64,000 nucleotides of DNA from Pseudaquidulcibacter saccharophilus (GTDB lineage Bacteria > Pseudomonadota > Alphaproteobacteria > Caulobacterales > Aquidulcibacteraceae): NCBI RefSeq assembly GCF_019455445.1, contig NZ_JAHWUS010000003.1:124001-188000 (forward strand), read 5' to 3'. The notes beneath the pieces were generated by a model. It saw only the letters and a program-made list of their open reading frames with translations, was not told the origin of the DNA and made no database searches. Below are positions 16,706 through 26,601 of the stretch, one piece after another. How positions within the stretch are numbered: position 1 is the stretch's first letter; each line of letters starts with the position of its first letter. Position numbers and translations under genes: made by a program.

Positions 16706-18577
16706 CTATTCGCTAGTGGTGTCGTTTGCACCAAAATCCCACTTTCTTACAAAGAATGAAAGGATAAAGAAGCCAACACCAATGCCAATACCCCACCAAC
16801 CAATTAGATTGAATGTTTTCAATGAGGTCTGAAGTGCCGCTTGTGGGTCAAGAACTTCACCGCCAACGGTTTCGGTTGCCGCCAATTTCGCAATAATGCC
16901 GGCAACAAACTGCGCCGCCGCAGAACCAAGGAACCAAATCGCCATCATGGTTGAAATAAGGAATGGTGGCGAAAGTTTGGTTTGTTGTGACAAGCCAACC
17001 GGTGACAATGCCAATTCGCCCCAAGTGTGGAACAAATAAGTCAAGAATAAGAAGATTAGCGGCATTCTAAACGCGCTATCTGCACTTCCTGCAAACCAAA
17101 CAAGTATAAGGAAACCAAAACCAACGTTTAACAAGCCAAATGAAAACTTTTTAACCGGATCAGGGTCAATTCTATGGGTTCCAAGATAAGTGAAAATTGC
17201 AGAGAAAATTGGTGCAAAAATCAAGATGAAACCTGCGTTGAAACTTTGTGTCTGTGCCGCAGTGATTTCTGTATCAATCCAAACTGGATTTACCAAACCT
17301 TGTAATGCTTTGAATTGTTCAGCCGAAGCAAAAACAAATTGTTTGCCCATCAACGCAATTGTTATCGGAGACGGCAGGATATTAAGGTTGGTATTACGCT
17401 CTGCAAACAAGCTAAGAGAAGAGCCTGCTTGTTCAAACAAGGTAAAGAATACAACCGAACCAGCAGTAAGCAACAAAGCAAGACCAAGGCGGAAGTTTTC
17501 TTCACGGCTTAATTTGGTAAACATTGTATAGAATACATAGCCAAGCACCGCTAATGAACCGATACCAAGACCATAACCAACCGCTTTGTTATTTTGCACC
17601 AAAAGCCATACCACAGGCAGGCCGATAAAGGCACAAATATAAATGAATTTCTCGACTGAAACTACACCGAAAACTTTTTCTTTAAGTTTTTCAGGTGAAG
17701 GAGGCATGCCTTTGCCTTCAAGTAGTGGCTGGCCAAGAACAAAGAATAATAGACCGGCTAACATACCGACACCGGCAAGCCCAAAACCAGCCCACCAGCC
17801 GACATTCTGACCCAAATATCCGCACAGGATTGTCGCCCAGAATGCGCCAAGGTTGATACCAAAATAATAAAGCTGGAAGCCCGCATCACGGCGTGGATCT
17901 TTATCCTTATAAAGCTGTCCAACAATTGATGAAATGTTTGCCTTTAAGAAGCCTACGCCCATGATGATAAGCGAAATTGCAAGATAAAAGACTTTTTCAG
18001 CCCATGGAGTAGCGCTTTTAACGCCAAGTTTATATTCAGACTTTTCAATTTTTGCCGGAATAGGTGCATCAGATGGCAAGCCAACAATTTCAATTGCGCC
18101 TTCGCCACCAGCTTTATATTCATATTGCTTATCGCCAATTTGAATTAGCTTACGTTCTGAGGATTTGTCTTTTTCGTTTTTAACAAACTCATAAGTTTGA
18201 CCTTTATATTCAAGGGTCTGCTGATTTGGTTTTCCTTCAAACGCCATTGAAAAGTGTCCGGCAACCAATAATAAAGCACCAAAAATAATGGCTTTACGTG
18301 TGCCAAGATATCTGTCCGCCAAAACCCCACCAACCAATGGCAATAAATAAACCAAGGTCGTGTAAGATGAATATTGCTCATTCGCGCGCGCATCAGGGAA
18401 AAGGAAATGGGTGGTAACATAATAAATTAGAAGTGCGCGCATCCCATAATATGAAAAGCGTTCCCACATCTCTGCCATGAAACAAATTACAAGGCCACGC
18501 GGATGATGTCGCATCTGAATGAATACGGGTATCGCCGTCAGGATGGTAATAATTAATCCGATGATAATAACAATCAT
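16706..18577 (-). CDS. POT/PTR-family proton-coupled oligopeptide transporter
   Basis: About 623 residues from the ATG at 18577, chosen because GGGGGAG lies just upstream of it. The first helices carry the family motif HHPRGLVICFMAEMWERFSYYGMRALLIYY (including ExxERFxYYG), and a Lys-rich central part. A roughly 70-residue hydrophilic insertion (about 125-195) between helices 4 and 5 region lengthens it beyond typical bacterial POTs of about 500 residues. Members import di- and tripeptides with protons. Long POT proteins with periplasmic inserts are known. Confidence 0.9.
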   Translation of the reverse strand: MIVIIIGLIITILTAIPVFIQMRHHPRGLVICFMAEMWERFSYYGMRALLIYYVTTHFLFPDARANEQYSSYTTLVYLLPLVGGVLADRYLGTRKAIIFGALLLVAGHFSMAFEGKPNQQTLEYKGQTYEFVKNEKDKSSERKLIQIGDKQYEYKAGGEGAIEIVGLPSDAPIPAKIEKSEYKLGVKSATPWAEKVFYLAISLIIMGVGFLKANISSIVGQLYKDKDPRRDAGFQLYYFGINLGAFWATILCGYLGQNVGWWAGFGLAGVGMLAGLLFFVLGQPLLEGKGMPPSPEKLKEKVFGVVSVEKFIYICAFIGLPVVWLLVQNNKAVGYGLGIGSLAVLGYVFYTMFTKLSREENFRLGLALLLTAGSVVFFTLFEQAGSSLSLFAERNTNLNILPSPITIALMGKQFVFASAEQFKALQGLVNPVWIDTEITAAQTQSFNAGFILIFAPIFSAIFTYLGTHRIDPDPVKKFSFGLLNVGFGFLILVWFAGSADSAFRMPLIFLFLTYLFHTWGELALSPVGLSQQTKLSPPFLISTMMAIWFLGSAAAQFVAGIIAKLAATETVGGEVLDPQAALQTSLKTFNLIGWWGIGIGVGFFILSFFVRKWDFGANDTTSE

Positions 18578-18759
18578 ACTTTCAAACTCCCCCAAATGGG
18601 CAAATAATTAATTTTGCTAATTGCCCTGAACTCAACAGATTATTGCAATTTGGGCAAGTTTTTTAAGCACTTGTCAGGCATATTTTGATGTAATAGGCAA
18701 ATAAATTGCCATATAGTTTTTCGATTGCATATTAATCAACAAATGATATTAGACGACAA

Positions 18760-19671
18760 ATGTGGATTTTAATCACGCTTGTTGCGTCTCTATTACAAAC
18801 ACTCAGAAATTCATTTCAAAGAGAATTAACCCAAAAAGCCGGCGTTTGGGCCGGAACCTGGGTTCGTTTTGCCTTTGGTGTGCCAATAACATTTTTGGCA
18901 TTATTGGTGGTTATATTCCTTCGTGGTTCATTCACACTTAATGTTGGCACTTATTATTATCTTATGTGTTTTACGGGAGCCGTGGCACAGGTTGTGGCAA
19001 CGGCGGCGTTATTGGCATCAATGGAACGGTCAAGTTTCGCGATTGGCATAACATTCAACAATTCATCAGTGATTCTTACGGCGCTTTATGGGGTTGCCTT
19101 TTTAGGAGACCATCTAAAAATATGGGCATGGTTTGGGATAATAATATCAACAATTGGCATAATTATCGCGTCATTACCCAAAGGCGGTGGCAAAGGGGCT
19201 GATTTAAAAAAACTTGATTGGAAAGACGCATCAATTGCGGCTGCATATGGGATATTATCGGGCGGGCTATTTGCGATTTCTACCAATTCTTACCGTGTTG
19301 CAGTTAATTTGGTTGAACATAACTCCAATTTCTATTCAAGCATTATAACCGTGCTTATTGTTCAGTTGATGCAGACAATATTTTTGGGCGCTATAATGTT
19401 TATGTTGCAAAGACGGCAATTAAAAATGGCGCTTGGTGATTGGAAATCATCGCTTAATGCCGGTTGGGCGGGGGCAAGTGGATCAATTCTTTGGTTTGTG
19501 GCACTTGGTTTAATGCCGGCGGCAATTGTTCGCGTGGTAAATTTGATTATTGAGATGCCGGTTTCAATCCTTATGGGATGGCTAAAGTTTAAGGAAAAAC
19601 TAGCTTTTAGCAAGATTATAGCAATCGCCCTCATTGTTGCCGGTGTTATAATGGCGATTATTGGTCGTTAA
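18760..19671 (+). CDS. DMT-superfamily (EamA) transporter
   Basis: A 303-residue membrane protein with about ten helices arranged as two repeated EamA halves, seen best at residues 95-140 (ITFNNSSVILTALYGVAFLGDHLKIWAWFGIIISTIGIIIA) and the matching second-half end. Substrate is unknown; relatives move amino acids, metabolites or cofactors. Its last bases overlap the convergent MsbA-like gene by 4 bp. Confidence 0.85.
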   Translation: MWILITLVASLLQTLRNSFQRELTQKAGVWAGTWVRFAFGVPITFLALLVVIFLRGSFTLNVGTYYYLMCFTGAVAQVVATAALLASMERSSFAIGITFNNSSVILTALYGVAFLGDHLKIWAWFGIIISTIGIIIASLPKGGGKGADLKKLDWKDASIAAAYGILSGGLFAISTNSYRVAVNLVEHNSNFYSSIITVLIVQLMQTIFLGAIMFMLQRRQLKMALGDWKSSLNAGWAGASGSILWFVALGLMPAAIVRVVNLIIEMPVSILMGWLKFKEKLAFSKIIAIALIVAGVIMAIIGR

Positions 19672-21443
19672 TTCAGTTGCAGTTTTGCAAGCTCGGAATA
19701 AATGCCACCCTTGTCAATCAATTCATTATGCGTACCAGATTCAACAATATTACCTTGTTGCATAACCATAATCGTATCGGCATTTCTTACGGTTGATAGG
19801 CGGTGTGCGACCACCAAAGTAGTACGGTTTTCGCAAAATTTATCAAGAGTATGCGCAATTTTCGCTTCATTTTCACTATCAAGTGCGCTTGTCGGCTCAT
19901 CAAGTAGAAGAATTGGGGAGTTGCGCAATATTGCACGGGCAATTGAAAGCCGTTGTTTCTCCCCACCCGAAAAATTTGAACCGCGCGGCGCAACCATTGA
20001 ATTGATGCCGTCTGGAAGTTTGAAAACAAAATCACATGCCGCATCTTGTAATGCCGCAATGATCTCTGCTTCACTTTTTTGTCCAGCGCCAAAGCATACA
20101 TTCTCGGCGATAGTAGTTTCAAATAAAACTGCATCCTGTGAAACTAGGGCAATTTGATTGCGTAGGCATAGAAGGTCAAGATCGCGAATATCGTAATCAT
20201 CGACTAATATCTTGCCAGAGGTAACATCAAATAAACGTGGTAAAAGGTTTATGATTGTCGATTTACCCGCGCCCGATGCACCAACCAATGCGATTTTCTT
20301 ACCTGCCTTAACCGAAAAACTTATCCCTTTTAGGATTTCGTTGTCACCAACTTTAAAGAAAACATCTTCAAATTTGATATTTCCAACAACCCTATCAATT
20401 TTGATTGCATTGTCTTTGTTTTTGATATTCGGCTTTTCATCAAGAATTTCATAAAAACGGTTTAATGCGGCGACCCCTTCTTGAAGCTGGTTATTCATAT
20501 CGCCAAAAGTCCGCAAAGATGCCGACGCATTGATAAGCGAAACAATAAAGGTAAGTAGGTTGCCAACCGTGGATTGTCCGGTCGAAATTCGATACGTTGC
20601 AAAGGCAATAACCGATGCAACGGCTATGCCACCAAGGATTTCAAGAATTGGTAGCAGGCGACCGCGTTGTTCAATTACTTTTAGAACCAGTTGCATTCTA
20701 TGTAAAAGCGACTTGGTAACCCTTGCCGATTCAATGTCTTCCATAGAATAGGTTTTTACAAGGCGAATACCCCCAAGGCTTTCTTCAATAACGCCCGAAA
20801 GTTGGCTTGCCTGTCCTTGCGCAACAGCGGCAGATTTTCTGATTTTTTTACCGATTATACTGACAGGGAAATACGCAATTGGCAGCAATATCAAGGTGAT
20901 AATTGCCAATTGCCAATCGGCGTTCACCATCATGAATAAAGTAAATATAAGGGTGAAGGTTTCGCGTACAAAGCTATTGGCAACTTTTAATGTTGCTTCG
21001 CGGATTGCGTTAATATCATTTAAAAAGCGGGCAGAGAATGCGCCTGATTGTTCTTTGATAATCCGTGAATAATCAAGGGTAAGGATTTTTGAAAATAAAT
21101 CCGATTGTAAATCGGTTGTCGCCTTCATTGATGCAACATTGGTTGCAACGTTTGAAACATACCAACCAATACCACGCAATAAAGATACAATAACAATTGC
21201 ATATGGAATTATTGCGGCGGCCTGCTTCGCGGTAACACCAAACTTGATGACCTTGTTTGGATTATCGCGAAGGTTTGCCAATGCATCGGCCACAATCCCA
21301 ACCATCAACGCCTGCGCATTAACAGAAATGGCAACAATTATCATCATAATTGCCGCCAGAATTAATGTCGGAGTTTGATGTTTTAACCAGCCGTTCCAGA
21401 ATCGTAATAGCGGATTTTGTTGTTTGGTGGGTTGGGAAGGCAT
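19668..21443 (-). CDS. MsbA-like ABC transporter (lipid flippase family)
   Basis: This 591-residue half-transporter has six membrane helices followed by an ATPase with Walker A GASGAGKST, signature FSGGEKQR, Walker B ILLLDEPTSALD and HRLSTV. The membrane part has MsbA-like features (GAFSARFLNDINAIREA, SSQLSGVIEESLGGIRLVKTYSMED-like segment). In alphaproteobacteria an MsbA homologue commonly neighbours DUF4170 and KdtA genes, as here, so lipid A flipping is the likely role. It follows the DUF4170 gene with a gap of 12 bp. Confidence 0.85.
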   Translation of the reverse strand: MPSQPTKQQNPLLRFWNGWLKHQTPTLILAAIMMIIVAISVNAQALMVGIVADALANLRDNPNKVIKFGVTAKQAAAIIPYAIVIVSLLRGIGWYVSNVATNVASMKATTDLQSDLFSKILTLDYSRIIKEQSGAFSARFLNDINAIREATLKVANSFVRETFTLIFTLFMMVNADWQLAIITLILLPIAYFPVSIIGKKIRKSAAVAQGQASQLSGVIEESLGGIRLVKTYSMEDIESARVTKSLLHRMQLVLKVIEQRGRLLPILEILGGIAVASVIAFATYRISTGQSTVGNLLTFIVSLINASASLRTFGDMNNQLQEGVAALNRFYEILDEKPNIKNKDNAIKIDRVVGNIKFEDVFFKVGDNEILKGISFSVKAGKKIALVGASGAGKSTIINLLPRLFDVTSGKILVDDYDIRDLDLLCLRNQIALVSQDAVLFETTIAENVCFGAGQKSEAEIIAALQDAACDFVFKLPDGINSMVAPRGSNFSGGEKQRLSIARAILRNSPILLLDEPTSALDSENEAKIAHTLDKFCENRTTLVVAHRLSTVRNADTIMVMQQGNIVESGTHNELIDKGGIYSELAKLQLN

Positions 21444-21455
21444 TTAAATTACTAA

Positions 21456-21701
21456 TTAATCCTCATCACAGATATTCGCGCCATTCGGGTCGATAAGACG
21501 GTGGGCGTGAATAACGAAATAACGCATATGTGCGTTGTCAACAGTGCGTTGTGCCGCTGATTTCCATGCTTCTTTGGCATCGGCATAGTTTGAATAAGCA
21601 CCAACAAAATCAATCTCTGCTGGATTGCGGAAAACAGTACCTTCAAGGTCGTTTAGTTCACCGCCAATTACGAGGTGTAATAATTGTTTGTTTGCAGCCA
21701 T
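21456..21701 (-). CDS. DUF4170 family protein
   Basis: An 81-residue soluble protein with the DUF4170 pattern: LLHLVIGGEL at the start, FVGAYSNYADAKEAWKSAAQRTVDNAHMRYFVIHAHRLIDP. The family is small, alphaproteobacterial, and typically sits between cell-envelope genes; its function is unknown. AAGGGGAAA precedes the start. It is read with the MsbA-like exporter. Confidence 0.85.
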   Translation of the reverse strand: MAANKQLLHLVIGGELNDLEGTVFRNPAEIDFVGAYSNYADAKEAWKSAAQRTVDNAHMRYFVIHAHRLIDPNGANICDED

Positions 21702-21750
21702 TTGTTTTTCCCCTTAAAAATTTGGTTTGCTTTCAATTTGTTTTAAAAAA

Positions 21751-22413
21751 TTACTCTCTATGTAGAAAAGTATCGACTATCCAATTTCCCCATTTAGTAG
21801 GTTTGAAACTGGCTTTCAATTTGTCACGGTCATATACATTATCAACCCAATCCCAAAACTCGATTCCGGTTTCTTTATTGGCTTTGTCAAATTCATCCCA
21901 AAAATAACCCAGAATGCCAGTTTTTCCGGCAGATATATGAAGGTATTTAATGTTTAATTGTTGGCGCGCTTCTTCAAGCGGTACACCTTCAATTAAAAAT
22001 TTATAAAATACTGCGGTAAATCCGGCGCGGTCTGCACCTGATTTACAATGTAATAATATCGGATATTCAGCTTCTTTAAAAGCATCATACATTGCATGCA
22101 TAATTACGGGGTCGGGCGCGCCACGACTTTCAACCTTGAAAAAACGTAAATCAATGCCAAGTTTTTTGCATGCGTGTTTTTCAAGATGTGTAAAACAAGA
22201 ATCCGTATCACCGCGCAGGTTAAATATGGTTTTTATGCCTTTTTGTTTCCAATAGGCGATTTTATCGGGCGATGGTTGATTAGACCGCCAAACATCAGGA
22301 CCAATTTGGTGTGCATTGTCAAAATTCTTGCGAAGAAAGGCATGGTCTTTCCACCAATAATCCTTCCATGCAGCGTTATAACCGTCAATCGTATCAAGTT
22401 CGTATTTTGCCAA
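21751..22413 (-). CDS. Tyrosine/dual-specificity phosphatase-like protein
   Basis: The 220-residue protein has the cysteine phosphatase P-loop HCKSGADRAGF, with Cys123 and Arg129 in the CX5R pattern. A DxxxP-type entry (IFNLRGD) lies upstream. Such proteins in alphaproteobacterial envelope clusters are usually called protein tyrosine phosphatases; a lipid or sugar phosphate is an equally possible substrate. There is no signal peptide. It is the first gene of the minus-strand unit leading to DUF4170 and the MsbA-like exporter. Confidence 0.82.
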   Translation of the reverse strand: MAKYELDTIDGYNAAWKDYWWKDHAFLRKNFDNAHQIGPDVWRSNQPSPDKIAYWKQKGIKTIFNLRGDTDSCFTHLEKHACKKLGIDLRFFKVESRGAPDPVIMHAMYDAFKEAEYPILLHCKSGADRAGFTAVFYKFLIEGVPLEEARQQLNIKYLHISAGKTGILGYFWDEFDKANKETGIEFWDWVDNVYDRDKLKASFKPTKWGNWIVDTFLHRE

Positions 22414-22519
22414 TTACCAAAACCTTTTTCTGCTTGGCTAAACTGCCTAAATGCAGCATTATGAGTAATGTTGCAAGGAACACTCGCATATTTGTGCAAC
22501 AATTGCTATTTACCAAATT

Positions 22520-23266
22520 ATGTTAAAGAAAATCATACGATCCAAATTTATTCAGACATTATTTGCCTATATAATTGCGGCATATATGGTTCTTGTGCGC
22601 AGAACTACACGATGGGAATATCTTGGGCTTGAAAATATTGCCCCTTATCGTGAACAAAACAAAGGTATGATTGTAAATTACTGGCATTCGCGAATCATGC
22701 TTGCCCATTCTTTTTGGCCGTTAAAAGATCCGCAAACTGTTTATATGCTCATTTCAATGTCAAAGGACGGGGAGTTTGTGGCAAGGGCGACAGAGATTAT
22801 TGGCCGCAATGTAATTCGTGGTTCATCGGCAAAACGCAAAGGCGATGTGATTGATAATAAGGGCGCACTTGCGGCGGTTCGTGATATGATAAATGTCGCA
22901 AAAAGCGGAAATATTGCAATAATAACCCCAGATGGACCAAAAGGGCCACGTATGCGCTTTCAACCTGGGGCAATTCGTATTGCCAAATCAGCAAAAGCAC
23001 CAATGATTCCGCTTGCGCTTTCGGTTAAAAATTCAATCCATCTTAAAAGTTGGGATCGCTTTGTTATCCCGCCATTGTTTTCAAAAGGTGTCATTATGTT
23101 TGGTGCACCGGTTTTTGTTGATGGCAATGATGAAGATGCCTATGAAGCAGCACGTTTAACGATTGAAACTGCGCTAATAAACCTTCAACAAGAGGCCGAT
23201 GAATTAATGGGCGGGGAACGAATTGAACCTGCTGCACCAATCATGCGTGAAACTGAAAAGGTTTAG
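22520..23266 (+). CDS. DUF374-family lysophospholipid acyltransferase-like protein
   Basis: This 248-residue protein has an N-terminal hydrophobic anchor (about 11-27) and the DUF374 pattern: NYWHSRIML, SMSKDGEFVARATEIIGRNVIRGSSAKRKG and ITPDGPKGPRMRFQPGAI. The family belongs to the LPLAT superfamily and is often found next to kdtA and lpxK. The exact acyl acceptor is unknown, though a lipid A or phospholipid role is likely. It begins a four-gene lipid A operon; waaA starts 3 bp after its stop. Confidence 0.85.
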   Translation: MLKKIIRSKFIQTLFAYIIAAYMVLVRRTTRWEYLGLENIAPYREQNKGMIVNYWHSRIMLAHSFWPLKDPQTVYMLISMSKDGEFVARATEIIGRNVIRGSSAKRKGDVIDNKGALAAVRDMINVAKSGNIAIITPDGPKGPRMRFQPGAIRIAKSAKAPMIPLALSVKNSIHLKSWDRFVIPPLFSKGVIMFGAPVFVDGNDEDAYEAARLTIETALINLQQEADELMGGERIEPAAPIMRETEKV

Positions 23267-23268
23267 GA

Positions 23269-24573
23269 ATGCTGGGGCTTTTACCGGTAAAATTGCTGTT
23301 GGGCATTTATAATTTTGCGATAAATTTTGTGTCGTTGTTTTTGAATTCGATACTTAATAAACGCATTAAGGCCGGAAAAGAAGATGCTGCACGAATTCAA
23401 GAGCGTTTTGGAATATCATTAATTCCACGCCCTAATGGCAAATTGATTTGGTTTCATGGTGCAAGTGTCGGTGAAACCATGATTGGCCTAGATTTGGCGG
23501 CACAATTACGACTTAAAAACCCAGAATTAAAATTCCTATTCACTTCACAAACCCAAACCGCCGCCGAAATAATTGCAAAAAGAATGGGGGCGGGGGATAT
23601 TCACCAATTTTTCCCATTTGATAAAAAGCAATTTGTGAATGCGTTTTTAAACCATTGGCAACCCGATACGGCAATTTTTTTAGAGGGTGAAATCTGGATT
23701 AATATGCTTTTGGAATTATCTGAACGCAAAATTCCAACCGCCCTTCTTAATGCCCGTATGACAGCAAAAACTATTCGTAATTGGCTGGCATATGGCGCTT
23801 TAAGCAAAAAGCTATTCACGACTTTTAAATATGTCCACGCGGCAAATACCATAAGTGCCGATGCGATTAATGAATTCGGCTTCGTTAGAAATATAAAGGT
23901 TGGAAACCTTAAATCCGCTGCGGCACCGCATAAAATTGATGATGCACTTGTCAATGAGTTTTTGCCATTAATGAAAGAGCGCCCAGTATGGCTTGCGGCA
24001 TCCACCCATATTGGTGAGGATGAAATCATTCTAAAATCACATGAAGTTTTGTCATTAACTGGTAAGAAACCGCTTTTAATTCTTGCACCGCGCCATATTG
24101 AACGCACCGAAGGCATAATTTTAATGGCGCAAAAGAACGGCTTTAAAACCGCACGCCGCAGCATGAAACAACTCCCTGCGCCTGAAATAGATGTATATTT
24201 TTGGGATACAATGGGGGAATTAGCGAATGCATATCGCCTTGCACCGGTTTCATTGGTTTGCGGTTCTTTGATACGTGGTATTGGTGGACATAATCCAATT
24301 GAACCTGCACAAATCGGGAGTGCGATTCTAAGCGGGATTTATGTTCATAATTTTGCGGATATTTACAAAGATCTTGAAAATATTTCTGCGGCGTCGATGA
24401 TTTATGATCCATCATCACAACAAATTGCAATGAAGCTTGCGGATTTAATATTTGATAAAAAAGAAATTGCCGCAATGAATATACGTGCGCAAAATTATCT
24501 TAAATCAAGCCAGTCGATTTACGATGAAGTTTTAGGCGATGTTTTAAATCTTGTTACAGGTGGTAACATATGA
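23269..24573 (+). CDS. waaA: 3-deoxy-D-manno-octulosonic acid transferase (Kdo transferase)
   Basis: The 434-residue GT-B glycosyltransferase adds Kdo to lipid IV-A at the cytoplasmic face of the inner membrane. The N-terminal hydrophobic anchor, WFHGASVGE motif (Glu is the catalytic base in this family) and ALLNARM are present, as are the C-terminal LAPRHIERTEGI and HNPIEPAQIGSAILSG motifs. Whether it adds one or two Kdo residues cannot be told. Its stop overlaps the lpxK start by 4 bp. Confidence 0.95.
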   Translation: MLGLLPVKLLLGIYNFAINFVSLFLNSILNKRIKAGKEDAARIQERFGISLIPRPNGKLIWFHGASVGETMIGLDLAAQLRLKNPELKFLFTSQTQTAAEIIAKRMGAGDIHQFFPFDKKQFVNAFLNHWQPDTAIFLEGEIWINMLLELSERKIPTALLNARMTAKTIRNWLAYGALSKKLFTTFKYVHAANTISADAINEFGFVRNIKVGNLKSAAAPHKIDDALVNEFLPLMKERPVWLAASTHIGEDEIILKSHEVLSLTGKKPLLILAPRHIERTEGIILMAQKNGFKTARRSMKQLPAPEIDVYFWDTMGELANAYRLAPVSLVCGSLIRGIGGHNPIEPAQIGSAILSGIYVHNFADIYKDLENISAASMIYDPSSQQIAMKLADLIFDKKEIAAMNIRAQNYLKSSQSIYDEVLGDVLNLVTGGNI

Positions 24574-25538
24574 AAGCACCATCATTTTGGAACATAAAAG
24601 AGGGGCGTGATGCGGCATTCGTATTGCGCACTTTGCTTGTGCCGCTTTCGTGGGTCTATGATTATTTTACGCAAAAGAAGCTGTTGAAAACCAAATATGT
24701 GCAATTGGATATTCCGGTAATATCAATCGGTAATCTTACGCTTGGTGGAACTGGTAAAACCCCAATGGCGGATTTATTGGCAAATTCATTACCCGGGGCA
24801 TTTATTGTTTCACGCGGCTATGGTGGTTCTGTAATAGATGCAATTGTTGTAAATCCACAAATTCATACTGCCAAAGATGTTGGTGATGAACCTTTAATGC
24901 TTGCGGCAAAGCATCAGGTGGTAATTGGTAAGGATAGGGTTGCGGCGGCAAATCTTGCGGTGCAAAATGGCGCAAAGGCAATAATTCTTGATGATGCCCA
25001 TCAAAACCCTGCGCTTAAGAAAGATGTATCAATTATCCTTATTGATGGTGGTGTTGGTTTTGGCAATGGCTTTATTTGCCCTGCTGGTCCACTTCGTGAG
25101 AAACCAGAAGTTGGTTTAAAGCGCGCAGACATTGTTGTTTGGGTCGGCGATAAGGCACTTTTTGAAGAGACGTTGGGCGGGTTTGATATAAAAACTCTAT
25201 TTGCCAAGATTGTACCGGTAAAAAAGCAATTTTCGGGGAAATATTTGGCATTTTGTGGCATTGGTCGCCCCGACAAATTTGGTGATTCATTAAAAGATGT
25301 TGGGATCGATGTGGTTGATTTAATTCCATTTGCCGACCATCATTTTTTTACTGATGATGAAATTTCACACCTCAAAACCCGCGCTAAAGAAATGGGTGCG
25401 AAATTAATTACCACCGAAAAAGACCTAATAAGGCTTTCTGCACAGCAAAAATCAGACATTGAAACCCTTGAAATCAAATTGGAATTTGAGAACGATGGCG
25501 ATGTGTCAGAAATTCTAAACCTCTTGCCAAAGATGTGA
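24570..25538 (+). CDS. lpxK: Tetraacyldisaccharide 4'-kinase
   Basis: A 322-residue LpxK phosphorylates the 4' position of the lipid A disaccharide precursor. The Walker A region ISIGNLTLGGTGKTPMADLLA, the FIVSRGYGG segment, the VGDEPLMLA motif and ILDDAHQNPAL are all typical. The N-terminal membrane-associated helix is also present (about residues 18-34). It is translationally coupled to waaA and followed by the acyltransferase after 13 bp. Confidence 0.95.
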   Translation: MKAPSFWNIKEGRDAAFVLRTLLVPLSWVYDYFTQKKLLKTKYVQLDIPVISIGNLTLGGTGKTPMADLLANSLPGAFIVSRGYGGSVIDAIVVNPQIHTAKDVGDEPLMLAAKHQVVIGKDRVAAANLAVQNGAKAIILDDAHQNPALKKDVSIILIDGGVGFGNGFICPAGPLREKPEVGLKRADIVVWVGDKALFEETLGGFDIKTLFAKIVPVKKQFSGKYLAFCGIGRPDKFGDSLKDVGIDVVDLIPFADHHFFTDDEISHLKTRAKEMGAKLITTEKDLIRLSAQQKSDIETLEIKLEFENDGDVSEILNLLPKM

Positions 25539-25551
25539 TAAAAGCAACTTC

Positions 25552-26466
25552 ATGAAAAAGTTTTTTGATAATATTCTTTCTTCCGCAGAGGCGGCCGCAT
25601 TCAAAACTTATTGGTATAAGTTCAAAAAAATGGATATTGATGCGGCGTCAAATCTGGGTTCAAATATTGCGCGCAAATTTGGTAAATTTTCAAGTACGCA
25701 AAAAACCGCAATCCGCAATATTCGTATGTGCTTCCCTAATATTGGTGCGGCCGAAGAAAAAGAACTTCTTGACGCAATGTGGGATAATTTGGGTCGTATT
25801 GCTGGGGAATTACCACATCTGGGTGAATTTGGCTATTTTCAGGAAAATTCACGGGTAAATATCAAAAATCTTGATCGCCTTGATGCCTATCTTGAACCTG
25901 GCAAGGGTGCGGTCTTTGCATCGGGGCATTTTTCAAATTGGGAAGTTATGCCGGCGGTAATTGTTCAGCGCGGGGTTGATTGTGAAATAACCTATCGCGA
26001 AATGAATAATCCAGAAGTTGATAAAATCATCCGCGATGCGCGCGCGGCATATGGTGTAACGCTTTTCGCACCCAAAGGGCGTGAGGGCGGCATGCGTTTG
26101 ATGCGTATTCTTGCCCGTGGTGGTTCGATAGCCATGATGAACGATCAAAAATACAATATGGGGATTAATTCCCCCCTATTTGGTCATAATTGCATGACCA
26201 ATGATGCCGCAGTTCGCCTTGCACATCGCTTTAAAACCCCAATCCAAACCATGACAGTCAAGCGTCTTGGCGGCGCAAATTTTGAAGTTGATGTCCAAGA
26301 ACCAATTTTATTGGATTATAGCGCGCCATTAGACACGATTTTACAAAAAGAAGTTGATAATATTAATCGCTTTATCGAAGAAAAAATTCGTGAAGCGCCG
26401 GAACAATGGTTTTGGGTTCATAAACGTTGGCCCAAACAGGCATGGATTGATGCCGGCGTTATGTAG
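25552..26466 (+). CDS. LpxL/HtrB-type lipid A acyltransferase
   Basis: The 304-residue protein is in the LpxL/LpxM lauroyl-myristoyl acyltransferase family. It shows the HX4D/E acyltransferase motif as GHFSNWEVMP, YREMNNP, and the MNDQKYNMGINSPLFGH segment, ending with PEQWFWVHKRWP. It would add secondary acyl chains to Kdo2-lipid A. Which LpxL-type enzyme it is cannot be set from sequence alone. It completes the DUF374-waaA-lpxK operon. Confidence 0.9.
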   Translation: MKKFFDNILSSAEAAAFKTYWYKFKKMDIDAASNLGSNIARKFGKFSSTQKTAIRNIRMCFPNIGAAEEKELLDAMWDNLGRIAGELPHLGEFGYFQENSRVNIKNLDRLDAYLEPGKGAVFASGHFSNWEVMPAVIVQRGVDCEITYREMNNPEVDKIIRDARAAYGVTLFAPKGREGGMRLMRILARGGSIAMMNDQKYNMGINSPLFGHNCMTNDAAVRLAHRFKTPIQTMTVKRLGGANFEVDVQEPILLDYSAPLDTILQKEVDNINRFIEEKIREAPEQWFWVHKRWPKQAWIDAGVM

Positions 26467-26475
26467 GGCGGGGTA

Positions 26476-26570
26476 TGTCATACCGGAATTTTTTCATTGA
26501 AAAAATGTCCGGTATCTAGTTAGAAAACAAAAAGATACCGGATATTTCTTTCGGAAATTCCGGTATGACA
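26476..26570. repeat. 95-bp palindromic MITE-like element
   Basis: Perfect 16-bp terminal arms TGTCATACCGGAATTT (26476-26491) and AAATTCCGGTATGACA (26555-26570) enclose nested arms TCCGGTATCT (26508-26517) and AGATACCGGA (26533-26542). The whole unit can fold into one long hairpin. No coding potential. It sits between the converging lpxL-like gene and a proline-rich protein gene. Confidence 0.75.
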
Positions 26571-26601
26571 AGTTTGAATTTATTCAATTTATATTGTTGA
26601 T

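Noticed and set aside
18621-18657. TTGCCC...GGGCAA as a terminator or operator between the POT and DMT transporters
   Set aside because: Six-base arms with a 25-base spacer are too weak, and no T-run follows.
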